NCBI RefSeq assembly: GCF_040712315.1 | Contig: NC_134023.1 | Coordinates: 69,042,757-69,106,756 of the forward strand | DNA length: 64,000 nucleotides | Direction: 5' to 3' | Source of the DNA: Castanea sativa | Taxonomy: Eukaryota; Streptophyta; Magnoliopsida; Fagales; Fagaceae | In this document: piece by piece, positions 1 to 11,635 of the stretch | Numbering within the stretch: position 1 is the first letter of the stretch | Layout: each line of letters opens with the position of its first letter | Translations under genes and position numbers: made by a program | The notes under the pieces: generated by a model | Databases searched by the model: none | Seen by the model: only the letters and a program-made list of their open reading frames with translations | What the model was told of the DNA's origin: nothing

Positions 1-490
1 ATAAAATTATAATTATAATAAAGACTTTTAAATATATGTGTATATATATATATATAATATAAAATTAACCATAATTTCGAAATGATACCAAAATATATTC
101 TATTTCTTTAACCAAACCAAAACAACTTTTGGAATGAGCCTCTTTTAGACTATATTTTTTGGTTTTTTGGGTTTTATAAGTTTATGTGTTTTTTGTTTAG
201 TATTTGTTTTTTTGTTTGGCATTTGTTGTGACTGTGTACAATTTGTTTGTTTATTAAATTTAAATATTGTACATAAAATGAGTACTGATAGATTGATTGA
301 TAGTTTTCCACTAGTGAATCGGGCAATTCAAGTGCTCTACTATGGAGAATTGTACTTCATTGGGTGTTACTGTACTTTTTTACTGTTATTACTTAATTTA
401 AAACTTAAAATAAACATAAATTATGTCTAAAAATATTTTAAAATATACCTAAATATAAATATTAATTAATTGTCTAACACCTAACATATT
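1..490. other. AT-rich spacer, no gene seen
   Basis: This stretch has short TA runs and T-rich text. The only open frame, about 87 codons at 167-430, is low-complexity (Phe/Leu/Cys-rich) and matches no family I know. I see no gene here. Confidence 0.5.
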
Positions 491-689
491 GAGGGCGTTT
501 GGATCCCACGTCTGCGTCCCACGTCCGCGTTTTGCTTCCTTTTTTTTTTTTTAACCCAGCCGCAAGATTTGACTATTCAGCCATGAACAGTGCACAAATG
601 CACAGTATTACAAATAAAATTGTTGCACCCCGTACCCATTCCCATCTCGATGTCCATGCAAAATAACATTGCACAGTATTACAAATAAA
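491..689 (+). mobile_element. MITE, 3'-truncated copy
   Basis: It starts GAGGGCGTTTGGATCCCACG and runs through a poly-T stretch into 'aacccagccgcaag', the same order as the longer copy at 2540-2812. After about 120 bp the match ends. The remainder holds two copies of 'gcacagtattacaaataaaa', about 72 bp apart. No right terminal repeat is seen, so I read it as a truncated or rearranged copy of the same MITE. Confidence 0.6.
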
Positions 690-1452
690 ATAGACCACCA
701 GCATCCTACTTATATATACTGTTATAAAACCAGTCCACGTCACAGTAAAACCAGTGATTGTCTTTTTTTTTTTTTGGGGGGGGGGGGGGGGAACAATTGC
801 TCTAATAATGCATAGCGTGTTGGTTAAAGCTTCAAATTTTCCTTTTACTATTTTACATAATATTCCTAATCCATGGAAAAATGTCTATATATATTTTAAA
901 AAAATAAAATTTAAATACAATATTTAAGTGTTATTCTTTAATTATTGTACCTAAATTTAGGTACAATACTTATATGCTCTTCTCTTAAGATTTAGTCATG
1001 TATTTTTTTTTTTCCAATGAGATGAAAGTGTATTTTTAGTTAAGTACAACCACATGACTAAATCTTAAGAAATAAAACTAAGAAATAGCATTTAAGTACT
1101 ATATTTGAGTTTGTTCATCTTAAAAAATGTTCAAATGAAAACATCGTAAAAAAAAAAAAAAAAAAAAAAACTCTTCGTACACTTTCTTTGAAAATACTTG
1201 AGAAGACCTAATCTAGGAGTTGGCATCCATATGGTGAGTTTTCCACCCACTACCGTGATAATATTTTCCTATTTTATTAATATAAACAAAAAAGGTGGGA
1301 GGAAAGATAGGGTAAAGTACGTTAAAAAAAAAAAAAAAGAACACCACACTTTTAAATGGGGCATATTAATTAAGCTCACAATTTTATATGAAACATGCAC
1401 TTCAAAGTTTAAACAACACAATTAAATAAATAAAACACTTTAAGTTTTAAAA
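690..1452 (+). repeat. Segmental duplication, copy 1 (partner 61050-62615)
   Basis: From 'tagaccaccagcatcctac' onward this block matches 61050 onward in the same orientation, with substitutions and homopolymer changes. Similarity resumes at 1625-1720, which matches about 63335-63430. Copy 1 lacks the two transposons found in copy 2: 'gagatgaaagtgtat' near 1019-1033 and 'cactttaagttttaaaa' near 1436-1452 read straight through the insertion points. Copy 1 therefore keeps the pre-insertion state of both sites. Confidence 0.85.
763..791. repeat. Adjacent poly-T and poly-G tract
   Basis: A run of about 13 T is followed directly by about 16 G. The paralogous position near 61125-61147 has only short mixed T/C runs and two G, so the tract expanded in this copy, or the assembly is unreliable here. 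Confidence 0.8.
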
Positions 1453-1625
1453 TTTAAGGGGCATTAGGTCGCGTTGTTCTAGTAAATTTATTTATATATT
1501 TTAGAAATAAGTATTGGTGAAAAAGTGCGTGAAAATACGTATTGGTGAAAAAGTGCGTGAAAATATGTGTAAGATTATTTAAAAACTGAAAATATATATT
1601 TAAATATATGTACCAAACAGCTTCT
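1453..1625. repeat. Extra segment in duplication copy 1, with a 28-bp direct repeat
   Basis: This piece lies between the parts that match copy 2 and has no counterpart there. It contains 'gtattggtgaaaaagtgcg' at 1511 and again at 1539, a period of 28 bp. It begins near 'ggggcattaggtcgcg' and ends near 'taccaaacagcttc'. This could be a small MITE insertion, but I cannot define its ends. Confidence 0.4.
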
Positions 1626-1889
1626 AAAATTTTTTTAAGTAATTTCCTCAAAAAGATAATTCAATTTCTTTTGATAAATAAATACTTTAATTGACTTACT
1701 CCTATATCTTTCAAATTTACATATATATTTAACATTATATAAAATATAAATGCTTAATAATATATAGAAAATATACATAAAAGTGTATTGTATTTTATAA
1801 TTTTTTATAGGCTTGTCCTGCCATACTCATGTCTTATTTTTTTAAGAAAAATTTTGTGTTGTCGTGTCATTCTCATACATGTGTCCGTG

Positions 1890-2440
1890 CTTCCTAAGTT
1901 TCAATGGTGCTTTAATTTCATGGAAAAAGTTTCATAGGGATGACTACATAGCATTTGTATTTTAAACTTTGCATCATCTGAGAATGCCCTAACTCAAAAA
2001 GAGAATGCCCTAACTCAAGAAGATGCCAAAAACTTTGGTTTCAATTATTTAGAGCTTTTGCATTATTTGAGAAGACGCACACTCAAGAAGAGGCCGGAAA
2101 CTTTGATTTCAATATTACTTTCACGGAAAATGTTTTGTACGTAGTGATGACTAGACATAGCATTGGTACTATCTTGGAAAATGTAGTTATGACTAGTCTA
2201 TTGGTACCAGCTTTGCATTAATTGACAATAGCTGCACTCAAGAAAATTAAGGCCAAAGACTTTGGGGCAATTGTGAAGACTTGGACTCAATTAAATGCTG
2301 AGGACTTAGGTCTCAACAAATCAACTACCTCTATAAATTCGTATCCAGTGCTTTCTTGGAAAGTTTATCATAGTAAATGCTAGTATTATGAATTCTGAAC
2401 CTAGACCAGTTGAAGACTTTGACTAACATTATATCTTTAC
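1890..2440. repeat. Decayed dispersed repeat, roughly 160-bp monomers
   Basis: Successive diverged copies share three phrases: 'catagtgatgactag', 'gcattatttgagaagac', and 'ctcaagaagaggccaaagactttgg'-like text. The same family recurs near 30939-31420, 33820-34000, 58860-59420 and 63441-63750. Monomers are diverged and gapped. No coding frame is preserved. It could be an old satellite, or scattered pieces of a tandemly organised transposon. Confidence 0.6.
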
Positions 2441-2539
2441 ATCAACCACCATGGAATCTGCTTTTCAATTGAAAATAAAAGGTGGGAAAAAAATTATTCA
2501 TTTTCATTGTGAAAAAGAAAAAGACTACTAGAATATGTG

Positions 2540-2812
2540 GAGGGCGTTTGGATTCCACGTCTGCGTCTCACGTCCGTGATTTGCTTCCTTTTTTTTTTTT
2601 TTTTTTTTAACCCAGCCGCAAGGTTTGACTATTCAGCCATGAACAGTGCACAAATGCACTGTTTATAGGTCCCACAAATTTCACTTTTCAGCAACTTTTT
2701 CACTAAAAATAGGTCCCACAGTACTATTCACACATTTAAAAATTATTTTGCTACAGTGTTTTCAGTTTTCAGTTTTCAATTTCAACAAAATAAGTTGTAT
2801 CCAAACGGACTC
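2540..2812 (+). mobile_element. MITE with GAG..CGTTTGGAT terminal inverted repeats
   Basis: The left end is GAGGGCGTTTGGAT. The right end 'atccaaacggactc' is its imperfect inverse (GAGTCCGTTTGGAT). The element is about 273 bp with no coding capacity and contains two 'aggtcccaca' motifs. The size and short inverted ends fit a DNA-transposon MITE. The superfamily is not fixed, because the target duplication is unclear. A truncated sibling lies at 491-689. Confidence 0.7.
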
Positions 2813-4509
2813 GTGCTCTCACCAAAGAGGTGAAAATGCTATGAATATTTTAAAAATAAATAAGGATGTATCTCCAATGTGAAAAAATAAATAATATTGG
2901 CACAATAAGCCGGGTCGGCCCTTGGGCAAAGGCCACTTAAGCCATTGCCTAGGGCTGCAAAAATTTTAAATTATAATTATTTTTATAATTAAAAAAATGT
3001 GAGTTTCGTCACTTCAAGAAGGCCTCTAAAATGGTGGGATTAATAAAAGCCCAATTCATTTGAAATCCTAAACTTTTTAACAAAAATAAAATTATATGAA
3101 TGTATCAAATTATCATTAAAGTTAATTTCTTATAACCACTTGAGATTTCAATTTTTATGTCTCTCTTCCACACCATGGATTGTGTCATCCAATTTTTCAC
3201 ATGACCACACACCAAATGATATCTCTCCCAAAACCAAAATCAAATTTGGAAATTAGATTTCAATTTTGTTTCATTGTGTATCACTTTATTTAAGGTAAAT
3301 TAAAAATGATTTAAAAAATAAGTTAAAGGTAGATGTTAGAAAACTTAAATTTAAAAATATAATTAGTAATTTTGTATATCAAAAAGCAAGAAAATGAAAT
3401 TAAAAGAAAAGTTACAATATAAAATTTAATAATGATATATAAATGATACTCCGTATTTGAATAAATAAATAGAGGTCATCACAAAAGGAAAATACTCTGG
3501 ATTTTCAGAATTTAAAAAATTGCTAGCAAATGTGGCTTCAGTTTCTTCCCACAAGGCATCTCTAAGAAATTTTTAATTTTTTAAATGATGAAGCCTCATC
3601 ATATTTGCTGAATGGGATTATTTTAAATTCAAACACTCGTTAATTAAAATTATAAAATCCATCAATCACACTAATTACCACATTAATTTATAAAAGTTTA
3701 TGTAGTAAAATGTGTAATATTTTTAATATTTTCCAAAGAAAAGAGAAATCCTAAAAACCCAAGGAAAAAATAATAAATGTGGTAGATATTAGATAGCAGT
3801 GTAAGAAATACACCATTTAGATTGCACAATTTTTTCACTTGTATTGTGATCAAGGATAATGATAGACTTACATTGTGTGTGTTGAAAGACTTTCCAAGAA
3901 AGCAATAAATATAAGTTAAGAAAGGACAATTGATGCTTTCTTCATCTGTCATGACCCAAGTTATCTCAAATAATTCAAAATTCATAATACTAGTGATATA
4001 GACTAGTATTCACTATGAAAGTGTTTCCAAAAAGGCACAAGATATGATTTATAAAATAATTGGCGCTTTGTTCAATGGTCATGGTGTAAGTTATCTCAAA
4101 TAGTGCAAAGTTCATAATTAATTACACCAGTGATATAGAGTAAATTTATTATGAAATTTTTTGCCTAGAAGGCAATAAATACGAGTTAAGAGATGACAAT
4201 TGATGTTTTGGTCTTTGGTCTCCTCAAATAATGTCAATGGCATGGGCAACCCATCACAACGAAACATTTTCCAAGAACATAATACTTATTAGGATAGAAT
4301 TTTCCTTATGACCAAGAGTTTACGTAGACAAATAATTTTATAAAAACAATTTACAATCACTTAGGTAGCAAGTTATTAATGGTAGTAAGAAAGTGATGTC
4401 TATTAGATAATAATCAATAAAAATTTGTGAATTCAATTATTGTAAAAAACAATTGTGAAAATTGTTGTGTTTGTATTTTGTAGTATTGCTCATTATGAAT
4501 TGTGTATTA
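2813..4509. other. Spacer with a second diverged duplication, no gene
   Basis: A fragment near 2905-2990 ('gccgggtcggcccttgggc') looks like the edge of an old transposon. From about 3300 to 4165 the text matches 32750-33690 in the same order and orientation: 'aaagcaagaaaatgaaatt', then 'gtgtaatatttttaatattttcc', then 'gtgtgttgaaagactttcc'. No gene is seen. The short open frames here are not conserved. Confidence 0.55.
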
Positions 4510-4530
4510 TCAATATATATACATAAAAGT

Positions 4531-5981
4531 AGAGACTTTACGTGAGAGAGCACGAAGTTTTGCCAAGTGGCACTCTCTTTGAAAAGATATTTGATTTTTT
4601 TAAAAATAAAATACATCATTTTTAATTTATTACACTTATTAGATGTCATATCAGTTATTTAATAACTCAACAGATTTTAATTAGTAATAAATAAGACTAA
4701 TGGATAAGATAGAGGGGTGTTAATCATCAAAAACTCTCTGTTTTCCTTATTCCTCCATCCTAAGGTTTTCTTATGTTTATGCCTACTCCTCTTCCCTTAT
4801 AACTAAATGCATACTCTTCCTAAACCACTATATGCCTTCTCCTATGCCTATGTTGCTAAATTACCGATTCTATGTTCTATAATTTGCACAAACTGAATTA
4901 GCATTTAGATTATTTAAAAACACATGAAATCATATAAAAACCACCAAATTAGAGCTTAAAATTATAACTAAATTTTTGAAAGAAATTTAGGCACATTTGC
5001 ACAAAAATTCCATGTAACTAAGTCACACTTAAGAATATTGGACCATTTTTCCTTTGTATAAATAGAAGGGTCCCAATGGAATGTGGGGGCTCACAATTTT
5101 CGCTCCAAAACATTTGTTGTAGGAACACAAAAGTTTTCCAATTTAGACTTTTCATGATTAAAGAACATGAATTGCCAACTAATCAAATTAGAGTTTTTAG
5201 TACCTACAGCAATTTCACAACATCAAGAACCAATCCCAGTGTATACAATGTCAAATTTCATAGTCTCCTGTTACATCAAATGAGTGTTTAATTTTTCTCG
5301 CAAAGTATTGAATAGTAAAGCTTCTGGGCCTTAGTCTCAATTACAACTCTCAATCATGTTGGACTTGGATGATACCTATCAACAACGTATCATTATGAGA
5401 TGCAGAAAAAATTTGGAGTGTACACAACGTTTAGTGTGAATGGGAAGAAATTTCATCCAATTCCAATTGGTTAGGTTAGTAAGGGACCTATTCCAATTTA
5501 ATGTTTCTGGAATTTTGTATACAAGTAATAATCAAGGAAACTTCCATCTAAAATAAGTCAGACTTTTGGCAAGAGAGAAAATTGATTTCTAGACAAATCA
5601 AGCTAAGGCCGACCAAAATGGACCATATTCTTAATTTCTTATCTCTATTTATTTCATGTACAAGACTTATAATCAATGCTTGGCGTATAAAAGTTGAACA
5701 TCTTATCTAAAGTGCATCCTCTGAAAGCTTGAAAAAAAATCCATTTAAACTAACACAATATATAAATTATAAAGGAATCAAAGAAAAATTGTCAAAAATA
5801 ATGAAAATTTAATCTATGCTTAAATTCTTATAAGGATGAACACAATAGCAATATCCCTTTTTTTAAAAAAAAATAAAGATAAAAAAAATCTATACTTATT
5901 TTGTACGTATGATAAAGTCCTATCACAAAGTTTTTTGAGACTCATGTTGATTAGTAATTAGAAATTATGAAGGAATAATCA

Positions 5982-6043
<62 letters not shown>

Positions 6044-6646
6044 TAGAGATCTCATGTGGGAGTGCGTGAGGTCTTGCCAAGTAATGCTCTAATTTTGCAT
6101 TTAACATTTTTTTTTACCTCTTTCATTAAGTGTTTTTTACTATTACTCAAAAGTTTACATTAACTTATTTTACTATTATCTCATTAGTCCCTCATTAATT
6201 GCCTAAGCTTACATCATACATTTCTTTCTTTCTCATGTCTTTTAGCATCCCCACCGTTTTAATATTTTTAAAAAAAGTAAAAAAATAATAGTTAAGGACT
6301 AATAGTAATAACTTACTAGATAAGGCCTTGTAGAGAGATAGAGAGACATAAAAATGTTGTGGATTGTTAAATAAAACGCATTGTTTCACTATAAAATCAA
6401 AACACATTGTTTCACTATAAAAGACCTGAGACTGACAAAACATTTGAAAGAGAGAGAAAGCCAAATCTGATGGGACGTCGCCTCCGTCATATTGGCCTCC
6501 CACCACCATCAAAACCTTAAACCTGTATGGGTATTTTTTTTTTCTTCTTTTTAAATTAGGAGTAAATATGATTTAGGTTTTGGTAATTTGGTTGGATAGT
6601 TTTTGTTTTGGGTATATAAGTAGAGAGAATATTTGGTACGCAAAGT
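4531..6646 (+). repeat. Array 1, unit 1 (A1-B1)
   Basis: A part at 4531-5984, TA microsatellite, then B part at 6042-6646. It is 2116 bp against 2024 bp for unit 2. The extra length comes from a longer TA run and from a segment of about 54 bp after 'cttcctaaa' that unit 2 lacks. B1 ends 'ggtacgcaa' and joins straight onto the next A start. Confidence 0.8.
5985..6041. repeat. (TA)n microsatellite
   Basis: About 56 bp of pure AT/TA sits at the A/B junction of unit 1. The same position in unit 2 has about 20 bp and in unit 3 about 12 bp. In array 2 the equivalent tract at about 36173-36230 is again long. Length variation between near-identical units points to slippage after the units duplicated. 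Confidence 0.9.
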
Positions 6647-8670
6647 AGAGACCTTACGTGAGAGAGCACAAAGTTTTGCCAAGTGGCACTCTCTTTGAAA
6701 AGATATTTGATTTTTTTAAAAATAAAATACATCATTTTTAATTTATTACACTTATTAGATGTCATATCAGTTATTTAATAACTCAACAGATTTTAATTAG
6801 TAATAAATAAGACTAATGGATAAGATAGAGGGGTGTTAATCATCAAAAACTCTTTGTTTTCCTTATTCCTCCATCCTAAGGTTTTCTTATGTTTATGCCT
6901 ACTCCTCTTCCCTTATAACTAAATGCCTACTCTTCCTAAATAATTTGCACAAACTGAAATAACATTTAGATTATTTAAAAACACATGAAATCATATAAAA
7001 ACCACCAAATTAGAGCTTAAAATTATAACTAAATTTTTGAAAGAAATTTAGGCACATTTGCACAAAAATTCCATGTAACTAAGTCACACTTAGGAATATT
7101 GAACCATTTTTCCTTTGAATAAATAGAAGGGTCCCAATGGAATGAGGGGGCTAACAATTTTCTCTCCAAAACATTTGTTGTAGGAACACAAAAGTTTTCC
7201 ATTGTAGACTTTTCACGATTAAAGAACATGAATTGCCAACTAATCAAATTAGAGTTTTTAGTACCTACAGCAATTTCACAACATCAAGAACCAATCCCAG
7301 TGTATACAATGTCAAATTTCATAGTCTCCTGTTACATCAAATGAGTGTTTAATTTTTCTCGCAAAGTATTGAATAGTAAAGCTTCTGGGCCTTAGTCTCA
7401 ATTACAACTCTCAATCATGTTGGACTTGGATGATACCTATCAACAACGTATCATTATGAGATGCAGAAAAAATTTGGAGTGTACACAACGTTTAGTGTGA
7501 ATGGGAAGAAATTTCATCCAATTCCAATTGGTTAGGTTAGTAAGGGACCTATTCCAATTTAATGTTTCTGGAATTTTGTATACAAGTAATAATCAAGGAA
7601 ACATCCATCTAAAATAAGTCAGACTTTTGGCAAGAGAGAAAATTGATTTCTAGACAAATCAAGCTAAGGCCGACCAAAATGGACCATATTCTTAATTTCT
7701 TATCTCTATTTATTTCATGTACAAGACTTATAATCAATGCTTGGCGTATAAAAGTTGAACATCTTATCTAAAGTGCATCCTCTGAAAGCTTGAAAAAAAA
7801 TCCATTTAAACTAACACAATATATAAATTATAAAGGAATCAAAGAAAAATTGTCAAAAATAATGAAAATTTAATCTATGCTTAAATTCTTATAAGGATGA
7901 ACACAATAGCAATATCCCTTTTTAAAAAAAAAATAAAGATAAAAAAAATCTATACTTATTTTGTACGTATGATAAAGTCCTATCACAAAGTTTTTTGAGA
8001 CTCATGTTGATTAGTAATTAGAAATTATGAAGGAATAATCATGAATATATATATATATATATATAAGTAGAGATCTCATGTGGGAGTGCGTGAGGTCTTG
8101 CCAAGTAATGCTCTAATTTTGCATTTAACATTTTTTTTTACCTCTTTCATTAAGTGTTTTTTACTATTACTCAAAAGTTTACATTAACTTATTTTACTAT
8201 TATCTCATTAGTCCCTCATTAATTGCCTAAGCTTACATCATACATTTCTTTCTTTCTCATGTCTTTTAGCATCCCCACCGTTTTAATATTTTTAAAAAAA
8301 GTAAAAAAATAATAGTTAAGGACTAATAGTAATAACTTACTAGATAAGGCCTTGTAGAGAGATAGAGAGACATAAAAATGTTGTGGATTGTTAAATAAAA
8401 CGCATTGTTTCACTATAAAATCAAAACACATTGTTTCACTATAAAAGACCTGAGACTGACAAAACATTTGAAAGAGCGAGAAAGCCAAATCTGATGGGAC
8501 GTCGCCTCCGTCATATTGGCCTCCCACCACCATCAAAACCTTAAACCTGTATGGGTATTTTTTTTTTCTTCTTTTTAAATTAGGAGTAAATATGATTTAG
8601 GTTTTGGTAATTTGGTTGGATAGTTTTTGTTTTGGGTATATAAGTAGAGAGAATATTTGGTACGCAAAGT
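6647..8670 (+). repeat. Array 1, unit 2 (A2-B2)
   Basis: It is nearly identical to unit 1. The antisense open frame in B is the same 105 residues in both (6195-6512 and 8219-8536), with only a silent change seen near 8477. Near 6940 it lacks the segment of about 54 bp beginning 'ccactacatgcc', which units 1 and 3 have. Confidence 0.8.
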
Positions 8671-11096
8671 AGAGACCTTACGTGAGAGAGCACAAAGTTT
8701 TGCCAAGTGGCACTCTCTTTGAAAAGATATTTGATTTTTTTAAAAATAAAATACATCATTTTTAATTTATTACACTTATTAGATGTCATATCAGTTATTT
8801 AATAACTCAACAGATTTTAATTAGTAATAAATAAGACTAATGGATAAGATAGAGGGGTGTTAATCATCAAAAACTCTTTGTTTTCCTTATTCCTCCATCC
8901 TAAGGTTTTCTTATGTTTATGCCTACTCCTCTTCCCTTATAACTAAATGCCTACTCTTCCTAAACCACTACATGCCTTCTCCTATGCCTATGTTGCTAAA
9001 TTACCGATTCTATGTTCTATAATTTGCACAAACTGAAATAGCATTTAGATTATTTAAAAACACATGAAATCATATAAAAACCACCAAATTAGAGCTTAAA
9101 ATTATAACTAAATTTTTGAAAGAAATTTAGGCACATTTGCACAAAAATTCCATGTAACAAAGTCACACTTAGGAATATTGAACTATTTTTCCTTTGAATA
9201 AATAGAAGGGTCCCAATGGAATGAGGGGGCTAACAATTTTCTCTCCAAAACATTTGTTGTAGGAACACAAAAGTTTTCCATTGTAGACTTTTCACGATTA
9301 AAGAACATGAATTGCCAACTAATCAAATTAGAGTTTTTAGTACCTACAACAATTTCACAACATCAAGAACCAATCCCAGTGTATACAATGTCAAATTTCA
9401 TAGTCTCCTGTTACATCAAATGAGTGTTTAATTTTTCTCGCAAAGTATTGAATAGTAAAGCTTCTGGGCCTTAGTCTCAATTACAACTCTCAATCATGTT
9501 GGACTTGGATGATACCTATCAACAACGTATCATTATGAGATGCAGAAAAAATTTGGAGTGTACACAACGTTTAGTGTGAATGGGAAGAAATTTCATCCAA
9601 TTCCAATTGGTTAGGTTAGTAAGGGACCTATTCCAATTTAATGTTTCTGGAATTTTGTATACAAGTAATAATCAAGGAAACTTCCATCTAAAATAAGTCA
9701 GACTTTTGGCAAGAGAGAAAATTGATTTCTAGACAAATCAAGCTAAGGCCGGCCAAAATGGACCATATTCTTAATTTCTTATCTCTATTTATTTCATGTA
9801 CAAGACTTATAATCAATGCTTGGCATATAAAAGTTGAACATCTTATCTAAAGTGTATCATCTGAAAGCTTGAAAAAAAATCCATTTAAACTAACACAATA
9901 TATAAATTATAAAGGAATCAAAGAAAAATTGTCAAAAATAATGAAAATTTAATCTATGCTTAAATTCTTATAAGGATGAACACAATAGCAATATCCCTTT
10001 TAAAAAAAAAATAAAGATAAAAAAAATCTATACTTATTTTGTACGTATGATAAAGTCCTATCACAAAGTTTTTTGAGACTCATGTTGATTAGTAATTAGA
10101 AATTATGAAGGAATAATCATGAATATATATATATATAAGTAGAGATCTCATGTGGAAGTGCGTGAGGTCTTGCCAAGTAATGCTCTAATTTTGCATTTAG
10201 CATTTTTTTAAACCTCTTTCATTAAGTGTTTTTTACTATTACTCAAAAGTTTACATTAACTTAATTTACTGTTATCTCATTAGTCCCTCATTAATTGCCT
10301 AAGCTTACATCATACATTTCTTTCTTTCTCATGTCTTTTAGCATCCCCGCCGTTTTAATATTATTAAAAAAAGTAAAAAAATAATAGTTAAGGACTAATA
10401 GTAATAACTTACCAGATAAGGCCTTGTAGAGAGATAGAGAGACATAAAAATGTTGTGGATTGTTAAATAAAACGCATTGTTTCACTATAAAATCAAAACA
10501 CATTGTTTCACTATAAAAGACCTGAGACTGACAAAACATTTGAAAGAGAGAGAAAACCAAATCTGATGGGACGTCGCCTCCGTCATATTGGCCTCCCACC
10601 ACCATCAAAACCTTAAACCTGTATGGGTGTTTTTTTTTCTTCTTTTTAAATTAGGAGTAAATATGATTTAGGTTTGGGTAATTTGGTTGGATAGTTTTTG
10701 TTTTGGGTATATAAGTAGAGAGAATATTTGGTACGCAATGTAAAGCCATATTCTACCACGGTTTGAAATTATCTATAAGACACGTGCATACACACTTGCC
10801 CACCATGTTTTATTGTTTTACTACCAATGAGTGGAAGACAATGAGAGAGTTGGACATACTTTTATTTCATAGTATTAAATATGTGAACACAATACAAATT
10901 ATTTGATTTTCACGGTCCTGTTACTCTTTTGTATTTATTTTTTGTTTCATGATTTTAAAAAAACTTAATCTTACCTTTTTTTTAGGGTGAAAAATTAATC
11001 TTACCTTGAGAAGGCTATAAATATGCAGTGAAATAACAGTTATAAATTGCACACACATAACCATTATAATTATTCAGTTCAAGGAATGAGTAAATA
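8671..11096 (+). repeat. Array 1, unit 3 (A3-B3, long B)
   Basis: This unit diverges a little more than units 1 and 2; the antisense frame at 10291-10608 differs at four residues. It keeps the rest of B after 'ggtacgcaa': 'tgtaaagccatattctaccacgg' and onward to 'ggaatgagtaaata'. The same tail is present in both long B copies of array 2. Confidence 0.75.
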
Positions 11097-11479
11097 TCTA
11101 TATATATAAAATAGACGAAGCTGAGAGAAAGTTGATTCCTGCATTTAAGGACGTGTTGACAAATAGGATAACTGCCTATTTAAAATTCAGACACGTATAC
11201 AGTTTTTAAAAAATACAGTGGCACGTTATAACGCTTGGCTTTTTAAACCCTGCCACGTCTGCAATTTAAAAAAAGGTGTAAATTAAATAACCGATTTGAT
11301 TTCTACAATTAAGGAAGTGCTGACAAATAAGATAACTACCTATCTAAAATTCAGACACGTTTAACTTTAAAAAGCGATACATTATATTATTCGGTAAATT
11401 TAGCACCGTTTGGTGGTGTTTTTTTTAATATTAAAAAAAAAACGGTAGCAATAAAATAATAAACACGTTGCAACTAAAA

Positions 11480-11635
11480 AAATCCTAGCCATCTCTTCTC
11501 ATCACTCTGCTTGACATTTTCTCTCTCTAAAAAAACCCCTAGCGATACTGCGATACAAAGAACGGCCGGCCATCACCATCTGATCTGCTGCTCTGCCTCA
11601 TCTCTCCTCTGCAACAAAATTTGTCTAAAGGTCAG
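11480..11635 (+). other. Possible captured promoter/5' UTR piece in the Helitron
   Basis: Pyrimidine-rich text with 'aaaaacccctagcg' is followed by a locally GC-richer stretch around 'aacggccggcc'. It then reads 'ctaaag|gtcagc', which looks like a 5' UTR exon running into an intron. The following 2 kb is T-rich and intron-like. Helitrons often carry host gene pieces. I cannot name the source gene, and the exon reading is only a suggestion. Confidence 0.3.

Larger units (their letters stand above)
4510..11096 (+). mobile_element. Helitron-like head-to-tail array 1 (three units)
   Basis: The left end is A|TCAATATATATACATAAAAG, typical of a plant Helitron 5' end (TC after an A). Three A-B units follow head to tail, with A starts at 4531, 6647 and 8671. 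Each A part begins 'agagac(c/t)tta' and each B part begins 'gtagagatctcatgtgg'. Only the third B keeps its distal 400 bp or so. No Rep/helicase coding is visible, so the array is non-autonomous. It has no CTAG terminus of its own; the next Helitron starts exactly at its end. Whether 4510-16177 is one composite element is open. Confidence 0.7.

Noticed and set aside
5985..6041. TA run as a possible origin or matrix attachment site
   Set aside because: It is a slippage-prone microsatellite in a transposon, and its length varies between otherwise equal units.
6195..6512. 105-residue minus-strand frame repeated at 8219-8536 and 10291-10608
   Set aside because: It repeats only because the Helitron unit repeats. 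The array 2 copies are shortened or broken, and the protein matches nothing I know.
6556..6765. 69-70-residue minus-strand frames at 4437-4649, 6556-6765 and 8580-8789
   Set aside because: They span the Helitron 5' end and unit junctions in AT-rich DNA. No conserved signature.
4531..10740. A CRISPR-like or centromere satellite array
   Set aside because: Unit size (about 2 kb), Helitron-type ends and only three units argue against both.
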